DNA from: DASPJL01 sp035628645
GTDB taxonomy: Bacteria; Bacteroidota; Bacteroidia; Cytophagales; Cyclobacteriaceae
Assembly: GCA_035628645.1 (NCBI GenBank)
Contig: DASPJL010000142.1
Location: 1 to 40,736, forward strand
DNA length: 40,736 nt
Reading direction: 5' to 3'
The notes under the pieces were generated by a model. That model worked only from the letters and a program-made list of their open reading frames with translations, ran no database searches and was not told where the DNA came from. Made by a program: the position numbers and the translations under genes. The stretch's first letter is position 1; each line of letters starts with the position of its first letter. Positions 7,762 through 16,831 of the stretch are shown here, one piece after another.

Positions 7762-9238
7762 AAAAAACTCTGTCAAGTTTAGCTAAAAAAGAATGAAAGG
7801 ATTCGGGATGAAGGTTTGCTCCCGATGTGATTATATCTATGTCAAAGTTTTTGTAAAATTCAGGGTTGATCTTTGCGCCTTCGGAAGCATAAATGGCTTT
7901 TGCTGTCAACGGCTTACTCCTTCCGAAACCGGATGATTTCAAAAGGTCCAAAAATTTCATTTGCACCCATTGTTCATTCACTTTCCCATAATGAATAATT
8001 GCAGCATCACAAATCCGTAAATTATTGATGTGGTGCTGCCTGATTTCCATCAACTCTCCGTCAAAAGCAGGAATCAAAACTTCTACACCTTGGTTCTCAA
8101 GGTACTTCGCCATTGATTTCCCCTCTTCCTTATCTATCTTATCATAAACAAGATAAAGTTTATTTTTATTGGATTTTTTCCCGGCAAAAGTTCTTTTAAT
8201 AGAAGTCATCAATACTTCTTTTTTTATAATCGATTTCAGATCCTCAATAGGTGTTTGCAATATTTCGACATCTTCCAATGATTCTGCCTCCTCGATTAAC
8301 TTTTCAATAAAAGATTTTTGCCTTTGATCAGTCTTGTTTCCTTCCGGCGAGACCCAGATTATCTGCTTAAAGTCCCGTATTTTATCATTATATTGATTTT
8401 CAGCATGTATTTGTGCTCCATATTCTTCCGCTATTTTGCTCTCTAATTCTACAATGGAGCTCTGTTCATTTTGTGACGTTCTTCCATAATTATCCCCTAT
8501 GAGATGTATGGATAAGACAGATTTTTGCAGATTTTTTTTTATAAAAACCTCCGCCTCTCTTAAGTTAGCCGGAAAGGGTTGATCAGGAAGCACTTTAAAT
8601 CCATGTTTCTGAAGCTCCCTCTTGATATAATTTCTTTCATTTAAATGCGCATTACCTGTCTGGGCTAAATATACCGTGTGTGGTGATTTTTTCTTTGTAA
8701 AACCGATTGAATAAGTTTCACTTTTATTAGCACATAAATCGTAGGAGACATCGTAGGCTAAGTCAACCAGGTTCATCCAGAAAGTTCTTTCCGATTCAGC
8801 GGCAAAAAAGTCAACAGCTTCTTTTAAATCTTGAGACTGAAATTCCCTTTTGTAAAGTTCGTAACTTCTCAGGCTCTGAAGGGAAGAGGGTTCCTGATGG
8901 CGAGAAATAGGAGCTTTCCCCACTTTAAATATTGTCTTTTCTGCATGAGCATGATCATTTTTTTTTGAACTTAAAAAGATATCCACGTCTTCGATACAAT
9001 TTTTTGAGTTAACAAAAGAAGGTGAAAGAATACATACTAAGATTTGAACGTTCTCAATAGAAACTGAAGAAGGATTCTCATTATTTGGAAAAAAAAGAAA
9101 GGTAGGTTTCTTGTTAAGTATCTGTTCCAGAATCAATTCCAGAAATGTTTTGAAATACGTAATCCAGCCTTTATCTGACCCGATCAAAGGTTTATTATCT
9201 GCATTGTCATAGCTTATGTAGATATCGTACTCCTTCAT
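7754..9238 (-). CDS. Multi-domain TIR protein (three TIR/DUF4062-like modules)
   Basis: This is a 494-residue soluble protein without a signal peptide. Residues 1-95 form a TIR domain: YDIYISY at the start, then VQILVCILSPSFVNSKNCIED near 64-84. The acidic pair there (E83/D84) lies where NADase TIRs carry their catalytic glutamate. Residues about 188-340 form a TIR-like/DUF4062-like module (TVYLAQTGNAHLNERNYIKR, GFKVLPDQPFP, LSIHLIGDNYG). Residues about 358-475 form another TIR-like module (KLYLVYDKIDKEEGKSMAKYL, CDAAIIHYG, WVQMKFLDLL) with no obvious catalytic Glu. TIR domains either assemble by self-interaction or cleave NAD. The gene is first in the cassette; its stop overlaps the STAND start. 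It may be the signalling adaptor or effector of that STAND protein. The activity is an inference. Confidence 0.85.
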   Translation of the reverse strand: MKEYDIYISYDNADNKPLIGSDKGWITYFKTFLELILEQILNKKPTFLFFPNNENPSSVSIENVQILVCILSPSFVNSKNCIEDVDIFLSSKKNDHAHAEKTIFKVGKAPISRHQEPSSLQSLRSYELYKREFQSQDLKEAVDFFAAESERTFWMNLVDLAYDVSYDLCANKSETYSIGFTKKKSPHTVYLAQTGNAHLNERNYIKRELQKHGFKVLPDQPFPANLREAEVFIKKNLQKSVLSIHLIGDNYGRTSQNEQSSIVELESKIAEEYGAQIHAENQYNDKIRDFKQIIWVSPEGNKTDQRQKSFIEKLIEEAESLEDVEILQTPIEDLKSIIKKEVLMTSIKRTFAGKKSNKNKLYLVYDKIDKEEGKSMAKYLENQGVEVLIPAFDGELMEIRQHHINNLRICDAAIIHYGKVNEQWVQMKFLDLLKSSGFGRSKPLTAKAIYASEGAKINPEFYKNFDIDIITSGANLHPESFHSFLAKLDRVFYE

Positions 9239-9366
9239 CTAAAAAATTAACATTATCTAATTAATTCTTAATTAAATCCACAAATAGTAAAAGAAAGAAA
9301 AGAAAAGAAAATAATCAAATCGCCATTTTTTTGTCGGGGTAAGTTTTTAAAAAGAAAAGTATAAAA
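9239..9366 (-). promoter_or_regulatory. Leader spacer of the TIR-STAND cassette, weak promoter candidate
   Basis: This AT-rich spacer separates the nucleotide-transporter-like gene from the TIR gene. On the minus strand, TACTATTTG (9289-9281) is one base longer than the Bacteroidota -7 consensus TAnnTTTG, and it sits about 43 bp before the TIR ATG. No well-spaced TTG partner is visible. Directly upstream is a 23-base pure-purine run on the plus strand (9289-9311). No terminator hairpin was found, so read-through from the upstream gene is possible. Confidence 0.3.
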
Positions 9367-12300
9367 TCAAGAGGCCTTTGAGAAATCTATGGTCTCATTA
9401 AGATCCATTTGATTGCTAAGCGTACTAATATAAGAGTGAGCAAATTGATAGTGCTTGTTCATAACCTCATATAATTTTTGCTTTTCAATTGCAAAAAGTA
9501 AGGAATTTTCATTGGAAACGAGCCTATATTCCACTTCTTCGGAAGTCAGTAATTCCATATCGCCAATAACTTCATTTTCTCCAATGAATTGAGCAGGCTT
9601 GTCTTTTTTATACAAGGAAACCGATCCCTCATATACTATATAAAAAGGTATATCTTTTTCTTCTACTCCGTGTACGTTATGACCTTCTTTGACTTTTATC
9701 TCTTTAATTTCGTCAATTAGTTCGGCCAGGATAAATCCCGGAAGGTTTGAAAAAAACGATATCTTTTTCAAAAACAAGATCTTTTCAATCCTTAAAATTA
9801 TTGAGCTCTCACTGTCTATAAAAGCATACAAATCCCTCACTATGGCTTCATTTTCATATCTTTTCAGACTTGATATTCTGGTAAGGATCTGTCTAAAAAC
9901 ACCCTTATCTTTTTTAACCACCGCCCAGGCTGCTGTTTCCCTAATGAGTCCGTTGGGATTAAAGAAATTGGCAGTCAGGTCGTCACTAATCGCAGCCCTT
10001 GGCGTAAGAGCATAGACATATAAAGCACAAGCTTTAGTCCACCGGCCAATGTTGTTGTAGTCTCTGTTGATTATTTGTTTTAATACTTCGACGGAATCAA
10101 ATATTTCCCTTGGAAAATGTAACTGAAGTGTTCTTACTTTTTCAGAGATGGGCACGTCATCCAACAAAGGGAACAGCGTAGTTTTGATGTCTTTAGCAAT
10201 GAAGATATCCAGTAGTTCCAGCGCAAACACCCTACCTTCACTGGTTCCACTGTCTATATTATCTCTTACAAGCTGAATGGATTGTTCTTCATACAACAAG
10301 GAAAGCAATATATAAATACTGTCAAAATTCAGGTTTATCTCTTCTTCCAATGCCTGCAAAAGATATTTACTATGCTCCTCCTCTCCTATTTCCACCTGGG
10401 CTGAAATATTCCAGGCGGCTTTTCTTATTTCGTTTTCCAGTGTTTCCTTAACAAGGTTTACTTGCTGTTCACTGGCCTTGATCTTTAAGAAATCAAATGA
10501 CCGGAGAATAAGGGTAACAATATGAAAGTCAGGGTAGGCTATTTTCTGCCACATCTTTTCAACGGCACTATCACTGCCTATCTGACCATAGATGTAAACG
10601 ATCTTGTACATCACATTGTCCTTTTGTCCTGGTTTATGAAAGGCTGTTTCCAGGGCGGGAATAACCTCATCTCCAATACTTATTAATGCTGCAGATGCAG
10701 AGTTACTGTATTCAGAAATACCCAAAAGCTCTATTAGCAAAGAAAATGTTTCAGGGTTTTTAATAATTTTTGCAGTATATATTGCCGCATTAATTACCTC
10801 TTTTTCCTGATCCTTAAGCAATTCATTTAAAAGATGAATATGATCAAAATTGTTAGACAACCTAAACAGCTTGGCAGCAAGCACTCTTTCTTCGGCCTTC
10901 TTGGATTTAATTAATTTTCTGATACTATTTCCGATTTCAAAATCATCACTCAAGCCATTGTTAGATAATGCGCTTGAATCCCTTTCAGAGAGACTGATCT
11001 CTTTTGATAAATTTTCCTTTTCCAGGTTTAAGTTATTGAGCTTTTTTAGAGCGTAGTTGTTTAACTCTGCGCTCGCACTTGTACTTACCTTTTTTAATGA
11101 ATCCTCCCAGATCACAGGATAAAGTTTTTCAATAAGGTTAAGCGTTTGAATAATCTTTTTCGGATTCACATCCTCCAGTGTTACATTTAAAAGACTACCC
11201 AGGCTGTATTCACTTTTTAGGGCTTTTTTATCTTTGCTTTTAAAGTTCGCTAGCGTCTGCTGCAAAGTATCTTTGTATTTTTTGTGCAGCTTATTAGCTA
11301 CTAAAATCCAAACTCCAATAATAGTAATTAAAAAAACGGAGATATGGGTGACAGAAAATATTGATGTAGCTTCAATAGAAATAAGGATTAACCCCGCCAG
11401 TAATCCAGCAAAAAGCTTCACCACTCCTTCAATTTTTGTTTGAACATCCATTCTGATTGCTGAGTCAAACGGAAGAAAGTAAAGCTTAAAGGTTGGAGTA
11501 TCAATTGCATCTCGCAAAGCAGTATTAAATAACTTACTTAAAGAAACAGAAAGAAAAAATAATATAAAGACATTAAAAGTATCGCCATACTCCATTGAGA
11601 AACCGACAATCATCGTAATAACCGTAAAAATTAGTAAAACTATCGGCGTCACCAACAAGGTAATTTTTAATCCATACATGGCAATGAGTCGATCCGTCAC
11701 AAAGGTTTGAACTAAAAAACTAAAAATAAGGATGGTACCTTCAAACCGTGCAAGAAAAATAGCCAGGTCTTTTTCCTCAGGATAATTTTTTGCAGTGACT
11801 TGTAAAAAAGAATAATCCACAAAAATGGTAGCTATCATTGAAATTACAATAAATGCTGCCATAGCTATCACATATTTCTTTTTGATTAAGTGGATAAATT
11901 TGTGTTCTCTTTTTAAGGTTTCGTCTTTGTTTATTTTTATTAAGTCAGCCTCGTATTTTAAATAAATAACAAAGAAAATAACAATCGCAATAAAAATACT
12001 TGTGGATCCTATAATCAAAAGATTTATAGAATTAAACATGAATTTTAAAATAATAGGGATAGAAAAAGCCGTTATAATCGTACCTACCAACTGTCCTGAA
12101 TCTATGCTACCAATAATTCTTTTCGTTTGTTTAACAGAAAACAATCGTCCTACAATCCCCCAAAAAACCAACATGGTAACGGCATTGTATGGCCCTACCA
12201 TCACAAAGGACATAAAAGTAAGTTCTCTTGAAAAGGAAGTATACTCATACCCGATTCTGAGAGAAGTAATTGTAAATAAAATTATGAGAAGGACGCCGAT

Positions 12301-12552
12301 AGTAAGCTTTACAAATGAAACCCTGCTTTGAAGAAATGAAAGAACAGAAGCTGAAATTACTCCGAGTATGCCTGAAAAAATAATTGCTTTTGGTAAATCT
12401 ACTTTTTCATTGAAGACATTTAGAAAGGAGGAACTGCTTTGCACTAAAAAAGTGACATTAAATATGCCTATAAAAAAACCAAAGGCGAGCAAAAGCAAAA
12501 ATTTGCCATTTCCTTGGATTTCCACATTAAACAGGCTTTTTATCACCTTCAT
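9367..12552 (-). CDS. Npt1/Npt2-type nucleotide transporter-like membrane protein fused to HEAT repeats and a cNMP-binding domain
   Basis: The product has 1061 residues. Roughly the first 430 contain about 12 hydrophobic helices (KFLLLLAFGFFIGIFNVTFL onward), in the manner of the ATP/ADP translocase-like branch of the major facilitator fold. Residues about 470-880 are helical HEAT-like repeats (EERVLAAKLFRLSNN, EKEVINAAIYTAKII). Residues about 920-1040 form a cyclic-nucleotide-binding fold (ILAELIDEIKEIKVKEGHNV, then FYIVYEGSVSLYKK). Its phosphate-binding cassette is degenerate: IGDMELL and EYRLVS stand where FGExALL and PRxATV are usual, so binding may be lost or altered. Similar three-part fusions are annotated in Bacteroidota; the substrate is unknown. 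It lies 128 bp upstream of the TIR cassette on the same strand. The family call is firm for the architecture and tentative for transport. Confidence 0.8.
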   Translation of the reverse strand: MKVIKSLFNVEIQGNGKFLLLLAFGFFIGIFNVTFLVQSSSSFLNVFNEKVDLPKAIIFSGILGVISASVLSFLQSRVSFVKLTIGVLLIILFTITSLRIGYEYTSFSRELTFMSFVMVGPYNAVTMLVFWGIVGRLFSVKQTKRIIGSIDSGQLVGTIITAFSIPIILKFMFNSINLLIIGSTSIFIAIVIFFVIYLKYEADLIKINKDETLKREHKFIHLIKKKYVIAMAAFIVISMIATIFVDYSFLQVTAKNYPEEKDLAIFLARFEGTILIFSFLVQTFVTDRLIAMYGLKITLLVTPIVLLIFTVITMIVGFSMEYGDTFNVFILFFLSVSLSKLFNTALRDAIDTPTFKLYFLPFDSAIRMDVQTKIEGVVKLFAGLLAGLILISIEATSIFSVTHISVFLITIIGVWILVANKLHKKYKDTLQQTLANFKSKDKKALKSEYSLGSLLNVTLEDVNPKKIIQTLNLIEKLYPVIWEDSLKKVSTSASAELNNYALKKLNNLNLEKENLSKEISLSERDSSALSNNGLSDDFEIGNSIRKLIKSKKAEERVLAAKLFRLSNNFDHIHLLNELLKDQEKEVINAAIYTAKIIKNPETFSLLIELLGISEYSNSASAALISIGDEVIPALETAFHKPGQKDNVMYKIVYIYGQIGSDSAVEKMWQKIAYPDFHIVTLILRSFDFLKIKASEQQVNLVKETLENEIRKAAWNISAQVEIGEEEHSKYLLQALEEEINLNFDSIYILLSLLYEEQSIQLVRDNIDSGTSEGRVFALELLDIFIAKDIKTTLFPLLDDVPISEKVRTLQLHFPREIFDSVEVLKQIINRDYNNIGRWTKACALYVYALTPRAAISDDLTANFFNPNGLIRETAAWAVVKKDKGVFRQILTRISSLKRYENEAIVRDLYAFIDSESSIILRIEKILFLKKISFFSNLPGFILAELIDEIKEIKVKEGHNVHGVEEKDIPFYIVYEGSVSLYKKDKPAQFIGENEVIGDMELLTSEEVEYRLVSNENSLLFAIEKQKLYEVMNKHYQFAHSYISTLSNQMDLNETIDFSKAS

Positions 12553-12625
12553 GCCTCAATGAATTTTGGGGATGAAGATATGTATAATTTATTATTTTTC
12601 CAATATTTAATTTAACTTAAGTTAT

Positions 12626-15019
12626 TTATTGAAGAATTTTCGGAGCTTCGATTTCTTTAGGTTCTGTGCTAATCTCTATCTTCTTCAGTTCGAAACTATT
12701 CAGCGTGTCCAAAGTATCGTACTTAGGCTTTATTATGGTAGGGCAGTAGTATTGTTTTGTGATTTTGACACCTGGCTTAGGGAAGTATCCCATCTTAATA
12801 TCCAAAGATTTGTCCGAATAAACTTTCTCCATAAACCTTCCAAAGATAGGCAAGGCAGTTTTTGCACCTTCGCCCAATTGCCCCGTCCTGAAATGGATAC
12901 TTCTATGTTCCCCTCCAACCCATGCTCCACCAACCAGATCTTTTGAAACACCCACAAACCAACCATCCGAATGATTTGAAGAAGTGCCTGTCTTTCCTCC
13001 CAATTCATTTTTTTTAAAGAGGTCGTATTGAAATAAAGCTTGAGAAGTTCCTCCCGGTTCTTCCAGTCCCGCTTTTAACATCGTGAGCATTAAAAAGGCT
13101 GTTTCCTCGTTGAGCGCTTTTTTCCTTAATGGAATAAATTCTCTTATAATATTCCCATGTCTGTCTTCTATCCTGGTTATGAATATTGGCTGTGTCCATA
13201 TGCCTTTGTTCACAAAAGCACTGTAAGCGCCAACTAATTCCAATACTGAAACATCACTGGAACCCAAACCTATCGAAGGCACTACTTCAAGTTTACTGTT
13301 AATGCCCATTTTCTTTGCATAATCTACTACTTTCCGGGGAGTAATTAGCTCAGTAAGCCTGGCAGTTATGGAGTTTACTGATTTTGCCATGGCCCTTCTC
13401 AACGTCAGGGTGTCATAACTAAAAACCCAATCAGCATTTTGCGGAGACCATGTCTTTTGTTCGCCATCTTCTTCATAAACGACGGTGATGGGTTTATCTA
13501 CAAGCCTGTCACAAGGGGAATAACCATTTTCTATGGCAGCCGCATATACAAAAGGCTTGAATGTAGAACCAGGCTGTCTTTTAGATTGAGACACATGATC
13601 ATACTGAAAATATCTATAATTTATGCCTCCAACCCATGCCTTAATTTGACCGTTATGAGGATTCATTGCCATAAAGCCGGTATGAAGGAAATACTTATAG
13701 TATTCTAAAGAATCCATCGGGCTCATTGTGGTATCTATGTCGCCTTCCCATGAAAACACCCGCATTTTCCTTGGTCTGTTAATTTCTTTATTTATAGAAT
13801 CAATATTGTTCTTGTACTTTTTCTGAAGGTATCTATAATAATCCGTCCTTTCCATAATGGATTCAATAAACCCTGGAATTTCCCTGCCTCGCTCATCTAC
13901 CCAGGGCTTCCTGCCTTCCCAATGTTTATAAAATTTTTTCTGAAGCTTAGCCATTTGTTCAGCTACGCTTTCCTCAGCATATTCCTGCATTTTTGAATCA
14001 ATGGTAGTATACACTTTTAAGCCATCGGTATATAAGTCATACCCGTTTTCCTTGCACCATTTATTTAAATAATTGTTTAAAATGCCTCTAAAATAAGTTC
14101 CTGCTCCGTCATATTGTTTTTGAACAGAATAGTCAAGCACCAGAGGAATGGATTTGAGTTTGGCATATTCGGCTGGTTTGATATGACCTTCCTCCGTCAT
14201 TAATTTCAGGACGGTATTACGTCTTTGAAGGGATTGCTCAGGGTTAAACCTGGGACTGTAATAGGTGGGCGCCTTTAACAGTCCTACCAGAACTGCCGCC
14301 TGTTCTACCGTAAGTTTATCAGGAGTAGTGCCGAAAAAGGTTTGCGCCGCCGTTTTAATTCCAAAAGCATTGCTTCCAAAATCTACCGTATTTAAATATA
14401 AGGTAAGAATTTCCTTTTTGGTAAAAGTCTTTTCCAGCTTAACCGCCGTGATCCACTCCTTTGTTTTAAAAATCAAAATGTTTAACAAAGGAATATTGCC
14501 AAAAACGCCTTTGGATTCTGTTCTTCGGGTTTTATAAAGGTTTTTGACTAGTTGTTGGGTAATGGTGCTTCCTCCCCTATTATCTCCTTTTATGGTATAC
14601 CATACAACAGAAATCATTGCCTGAAGATCAATTCCTGAATGATTGTAAAACCTTCGATCCTCGGTGGCTATTAATGCATTAATTACATTGGGGGAGATTG
14701 CCTCAAAATTTACAGGTGTTCTGTTTTCCTTAAAATATTTACCAATAATAACACCGTCACTTGTATATAATTCGGAAGAAGAAAGCACTTCGGGATTTTC
14801 CAATTGCTTTATGCCAGGCAGATCTCCAAACAAATAAAGAAAATTAACATTGACGGCCCAAAAGTAAAAGGGGAGAAACAAAAGGCAATAAATAAAGCCT
14901 CGCCAAAACTTCCTTAGTAAAGTATGTTGATTTTTATCCCCCGGATCAGCAATCAGAAAACGCAGTGCACTTTTTGCCTTCTCTGGTATTTCGAGGTTTT
15001 TTAGTTTTGATTGTAACAA
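12626..15019 (-). CDS. mrcA: Class A penicillin-binding protein 1A (transglycosylase/transpeptidase)
   Basis: This 797-residue enzyme polymerises lipid II and cross-links peptidoglycan. One N-terminal membrane helix lies at about residues 40-60. The GT51 domain has EDRRFYNHSGID (catalytic Glu120), RGGSTITQQLVKNLY (149-162) and KEILTLYLNTVDFG. The transpeptidase domain has SxxK at 485-488 (STFK), SxN at 547-549 (SVN) and KTG at 676-678. All key residues are present. The start is probably TTG at 15019: an in-frame stop lies three codons upstream, and the next Met is inside the GT domain near residue 135, too late to be the start. It is 101 bp downstream of dnaN on the same strand. A similar name is ponA/pbp1a. 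Confidence 0.95.
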   Translation of the reverse strand: MLQSKLKNLEIPEKAKSALRFLIADPGDKNQHTLLRKFWRGFIYCLLFLPFYFWAVNVNFLYLFGDLPGIKQLENPEVLSSSELYTSDGVIIGKYFKENRTPVNFEAISPNVINALIATEDRRFYNHSGIDLQAMISVVWYTIKGDNRGGSTITQQLVKNLYKTRRTESKGVFGNIPLLNILIFKTKEWITAVKLEKTFTKKEILTLYLNTVDFGSNAFGIKTAAQTFFGTTPDKLTVEQAAVLVGLLKAPTYYSPRFNPEQSLQRRNTVLKLMTEEGHIKPAEYAKLKSIPLVLDYSVQKQYDGAGTYFRGILNNYLNKWCKENGYDLYTDGLKVYTTIDSKMQEYAEESVAEQMAKLQKKFYKHWEGRKPWVDERGREIPGFIESIMERTDYYRYLQKKYKNNIDSINKEINRPRKMRVFSWEGDIDTTMSPMDSLEYYKYFLHTGFMAMNPHNGQIKAWVGGINYRYFQYDHVSQSKRQPGSTFKPFVYAAAIENGYSPCDRLVDKPITVVYEEDGEQKTWSPQNADWVFSYDTLTLRRAMAKSVNSITARLTELITPRKVVDYAKKMGINSKLEVVPSIGLGSSDVSVLELVGAYSAFVNKGIWTQPIFITRIEDRHGNIIREFIPLRKKALNEETAFLMLTMLKAGLEEPGGTSQALFQYDLFKKNELGGKTGTSSNHSDGWFVGVSKDLVGGAWVGGEHRSIHFRTGQLGEGAKTALPIFGRFMEKVYSDKSLDIKMGYFPKPGVKITKQYYCPTIIKPKYDTLDTLNSFELKKIEISTEPKEIEAPKILQ

Positions 15020-15120
15020 CCTTATTTAATTTTAACACTTTCTACACGAATCACAGAAAATTTAGTTTGTTAAAAACTAGAAAAAGTTGATTATGTAATA
15101 ATTGTATTTAACGGAAATTA

Positions 15121-16245
15121 TTAAACATAATTGCCTAGCATTACAGGCATTACCAGCATTAAAATATCTTCGTTTTCAGATTTTTCAGCCGGAACGATCA
15201 AGCCGGCCCGATTTGGCGCAGAAAGCAACAGGTTAATGTTTTTTGAGTGAATGTTATTTAACATTTCAATCAAAAATTTGGCATTAAAGCCTATTTCCAT
15301 ATCCTCGCCTTCATAATCACAGGAGAGTCTTTCATTTGCTTCGTTGGAAAAGTCCAAATCCTCTGCTGAAATTTGAAGTTCGCTTCCCGTAATTTTTAAT
15401 CTTACCTGATTGGTGGTTTTATTGGCGTAAATGGCAATTCTTTTTAAAGAACTCAGCAATTCATGTTTATCAATCCCAAGTTTGCTGTTATTGTCTGCAG
15501 GAATAGCATTTTCATAGTCAGGAAAACGCTCATCTATCAATCGGCAGATCATCTTTATATTATTAAAACTGAAGAATGCATTTGAAGCATTAAAATCAAT
15601 TTTAACTACTGTTTCATCTGTAGGCAAGGAGGCTTTTATTAAATTAAGCGCCTTTCGTGGAATAATAATGGAATTATCCATGTCTGCAGCTACATCCACT
15701 CTTCTGTATCTGATGAGCCTGTGTCCGTCGGTTGCTACAAAAGTGGCGTTGGTATCGGTGATGTTAAAATACACCCCCGTCATGGCTGGCCTCAATTCAT
15801 CATTACTTGCGGCAAAAATGGTATTGTAAAGTGCGCTGGAAAGGATCTCGGAGCTCATTTCCAAAGAGTATCCATTTTTAACTCCAGGAACTTTAGGAAA
15901 ATCAGTAGCATTTTCTCCTGAAAGCTTATATCTTCCATTGTCCGAACTTAACTCTATACTATATGTACTTTCGTCTATAGTAAATGTAACGGGTTGTTCG
16001 GGAAGGTTTCTTAGTGTTTCTATCAAAATTTTAGCAGGAACTGCAATGCTTCCGGTTTCTTTTGCTTCTACAGCCAACTCAGTAATCATGGATGTTTGAA
16101 GGTCAGAAGCTGTAATGGTGAGGGTACCATCACTAATTTCAAATAAAAAATTTTCAAGAATCGGAACTACAGGATTAGTTGTAATTACGCCATTTATAGC
16201 TGCTAGTTGTTTTAATAAAACCGACGAGGAAACAATGAATTTCAT
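15121..16245 (-). CDS. dnaN: DNA polymerase III beta subunit (sliding clamp)
   Basis: This 374-residue protein has the normal length for DnaN. It opens with MKFIVSSSVLLKQLAAINGV and shows NPVVPILENFLFEI, SDLQTSMIT, ATDGHRL (clamp domain 2) and the C-terminal MPVML found in almost all beta clamps. The dimeric ring tethers the replicative polymerase and repair proteins to DNA. No dnaA, recF or gyrB lies beside it here, so it is not in the classical origin cluster, as is common in Bacteroidota. A perfect TAnnTTTG element lies 25 bp before the start. Confidence 0.98.
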   Translation of the reverse strand: MKFIVSSSVLLKQLAAINGVITTNPVVPILENFLFEISDGTLTITASDLQTSMITELAVEAKETGSIAVPAKILIETLRNLPEQPVTFTIDESTYSIELSSDNGRYKLSGENATDFPKVPGVKNGYSLEMSSEILSSALYNTIFAASNDELRPAMTGVYFNITDTNATFVATDGHRLIRYRRVDVAADMDNSIIIPRKALNLIKASLPTDETVVKIDFNASNAFFSFNNIKMICRLIDERFPDYENAIPADNNSKLGIDKHELLSSLKRIAIYANKTTNQVRLKITGSELQISAEDLDFSNEANERLSCDYEGEDMEIGFNAKFLIEMLNNIHSKNINLLLSAPNRAGLIVPAEKSENEDILMLVMPVMLGNYV

Positions 16246-16269
16246 GTATTAAGGTTTGTTATAATAGGT

Positions 16270-16277
16270 CAAAGTTA
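16270..16277 (-). promoter_or_regulatory. Candidate -7 element for dnaN
   Basis: On the minus strand the sequence is TAACTTTG, a perfect match to the Bacteroidota -7 consensus TAnnTTTG. It lies 24 bases before the dnaN ATG, which would give a leader of roughly 15-20 nt. No clear TTG -33 partner is visible. Confidence 0.4.
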
Positions 16278-16438
16278 AGACTGGTAAATTTAAAAATAAA
16301 AAAACATATTCCTAGAAAGGAAGAAAGGGATTAGTTAAATATTAAAGAATACTTTAATAAGTATCACAAAGTATTTATTTACTTGATTCTAACCTAAGCT
16401 GCCAGTTTCTAATAATCCTAATCCTCCTTATGAATAAT

Positions 16439-16831
16439 TCATTCTCTTTCAGTATTCTGGTCTTTCTTTTTTATGTTTTTTTTAGTGTAATCAATTTTTG
16501 GTTCATTTACAAGAGTATCTTTTTTTGCCTCGTAAAATAATTTCCCTACCCTATCAATATGTTCCTTTAATTCTTTGTGATCTAATCCATCATAATACAA
16601 TATGTCAATATGATAAGGAATTGGCAATTCTTCATTAAGAAAAGCATTTAAATTAAATGCAATTTGCTCGTTGCAATCTTTGCCTTTTATTACTAAATCT
16701 ATATCACTTCCTTTTTTATAATTTCCTTTAGCCCGGCTTCCAAATAGAATTACTTTTTCAATTTCAGGATATTGGGAAAAAGCATTAATCAGCAAATGAT
16801 AAGAATTGTCTGTTATACCATAAGGGTTCAT
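16439..16831 (-). CDS. MNT-type minimal nucleotidyltransferase (antitoxin of HEPN/MNT pair)
   Basis: This is a 130-residue Pol-beta-type nucleotidyltransferase. It shows the motif GSRAKG (31-36), the SDIDL metal-binding pair D43/D45, and a third acidic residue in HIDIL (D76). In characterised HEPN/MNT pairs the NTase neutralises the HEPN ribonuclease by adding AMP to the tyrosine of its Rx4HxY motif. The ATG at 16831 overlaps the HEPN stop (ATGA, 16828-16831), so the two are coupled. The last 25 or so residues are an unusually Lys-rich, probably disordered tail (KKNIKKKDQ). The gene ends 193 bp before dnaN, and no terminator is seen between them. Confidence 0.88.
   Translation of the reverse strand: MNPYGITDNSYHLLINAFSQYPEIEKVILFGSRAKGNYKKGSDIDLVIKGKDCNEQIAFNLNAFLNEELPIPYHIDILYYDGLDHKELKEHIDRVGKLFYEAKKDTLVNEPKIDYTKKNIKKKDQNTERE

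Noticed and set aside
7762..7776. Longer start of the STAND protein
   Set aside because: It needs a TTG and a 23-bp overlap; the ATG at 7761 gives the common ATGAGTAA junction.
15121..16245. Replication origin near dnaN
   Set aside because: No dnaA, recF or DnaA-box cluster is visible around it; dnaN alone does not mark the origin.
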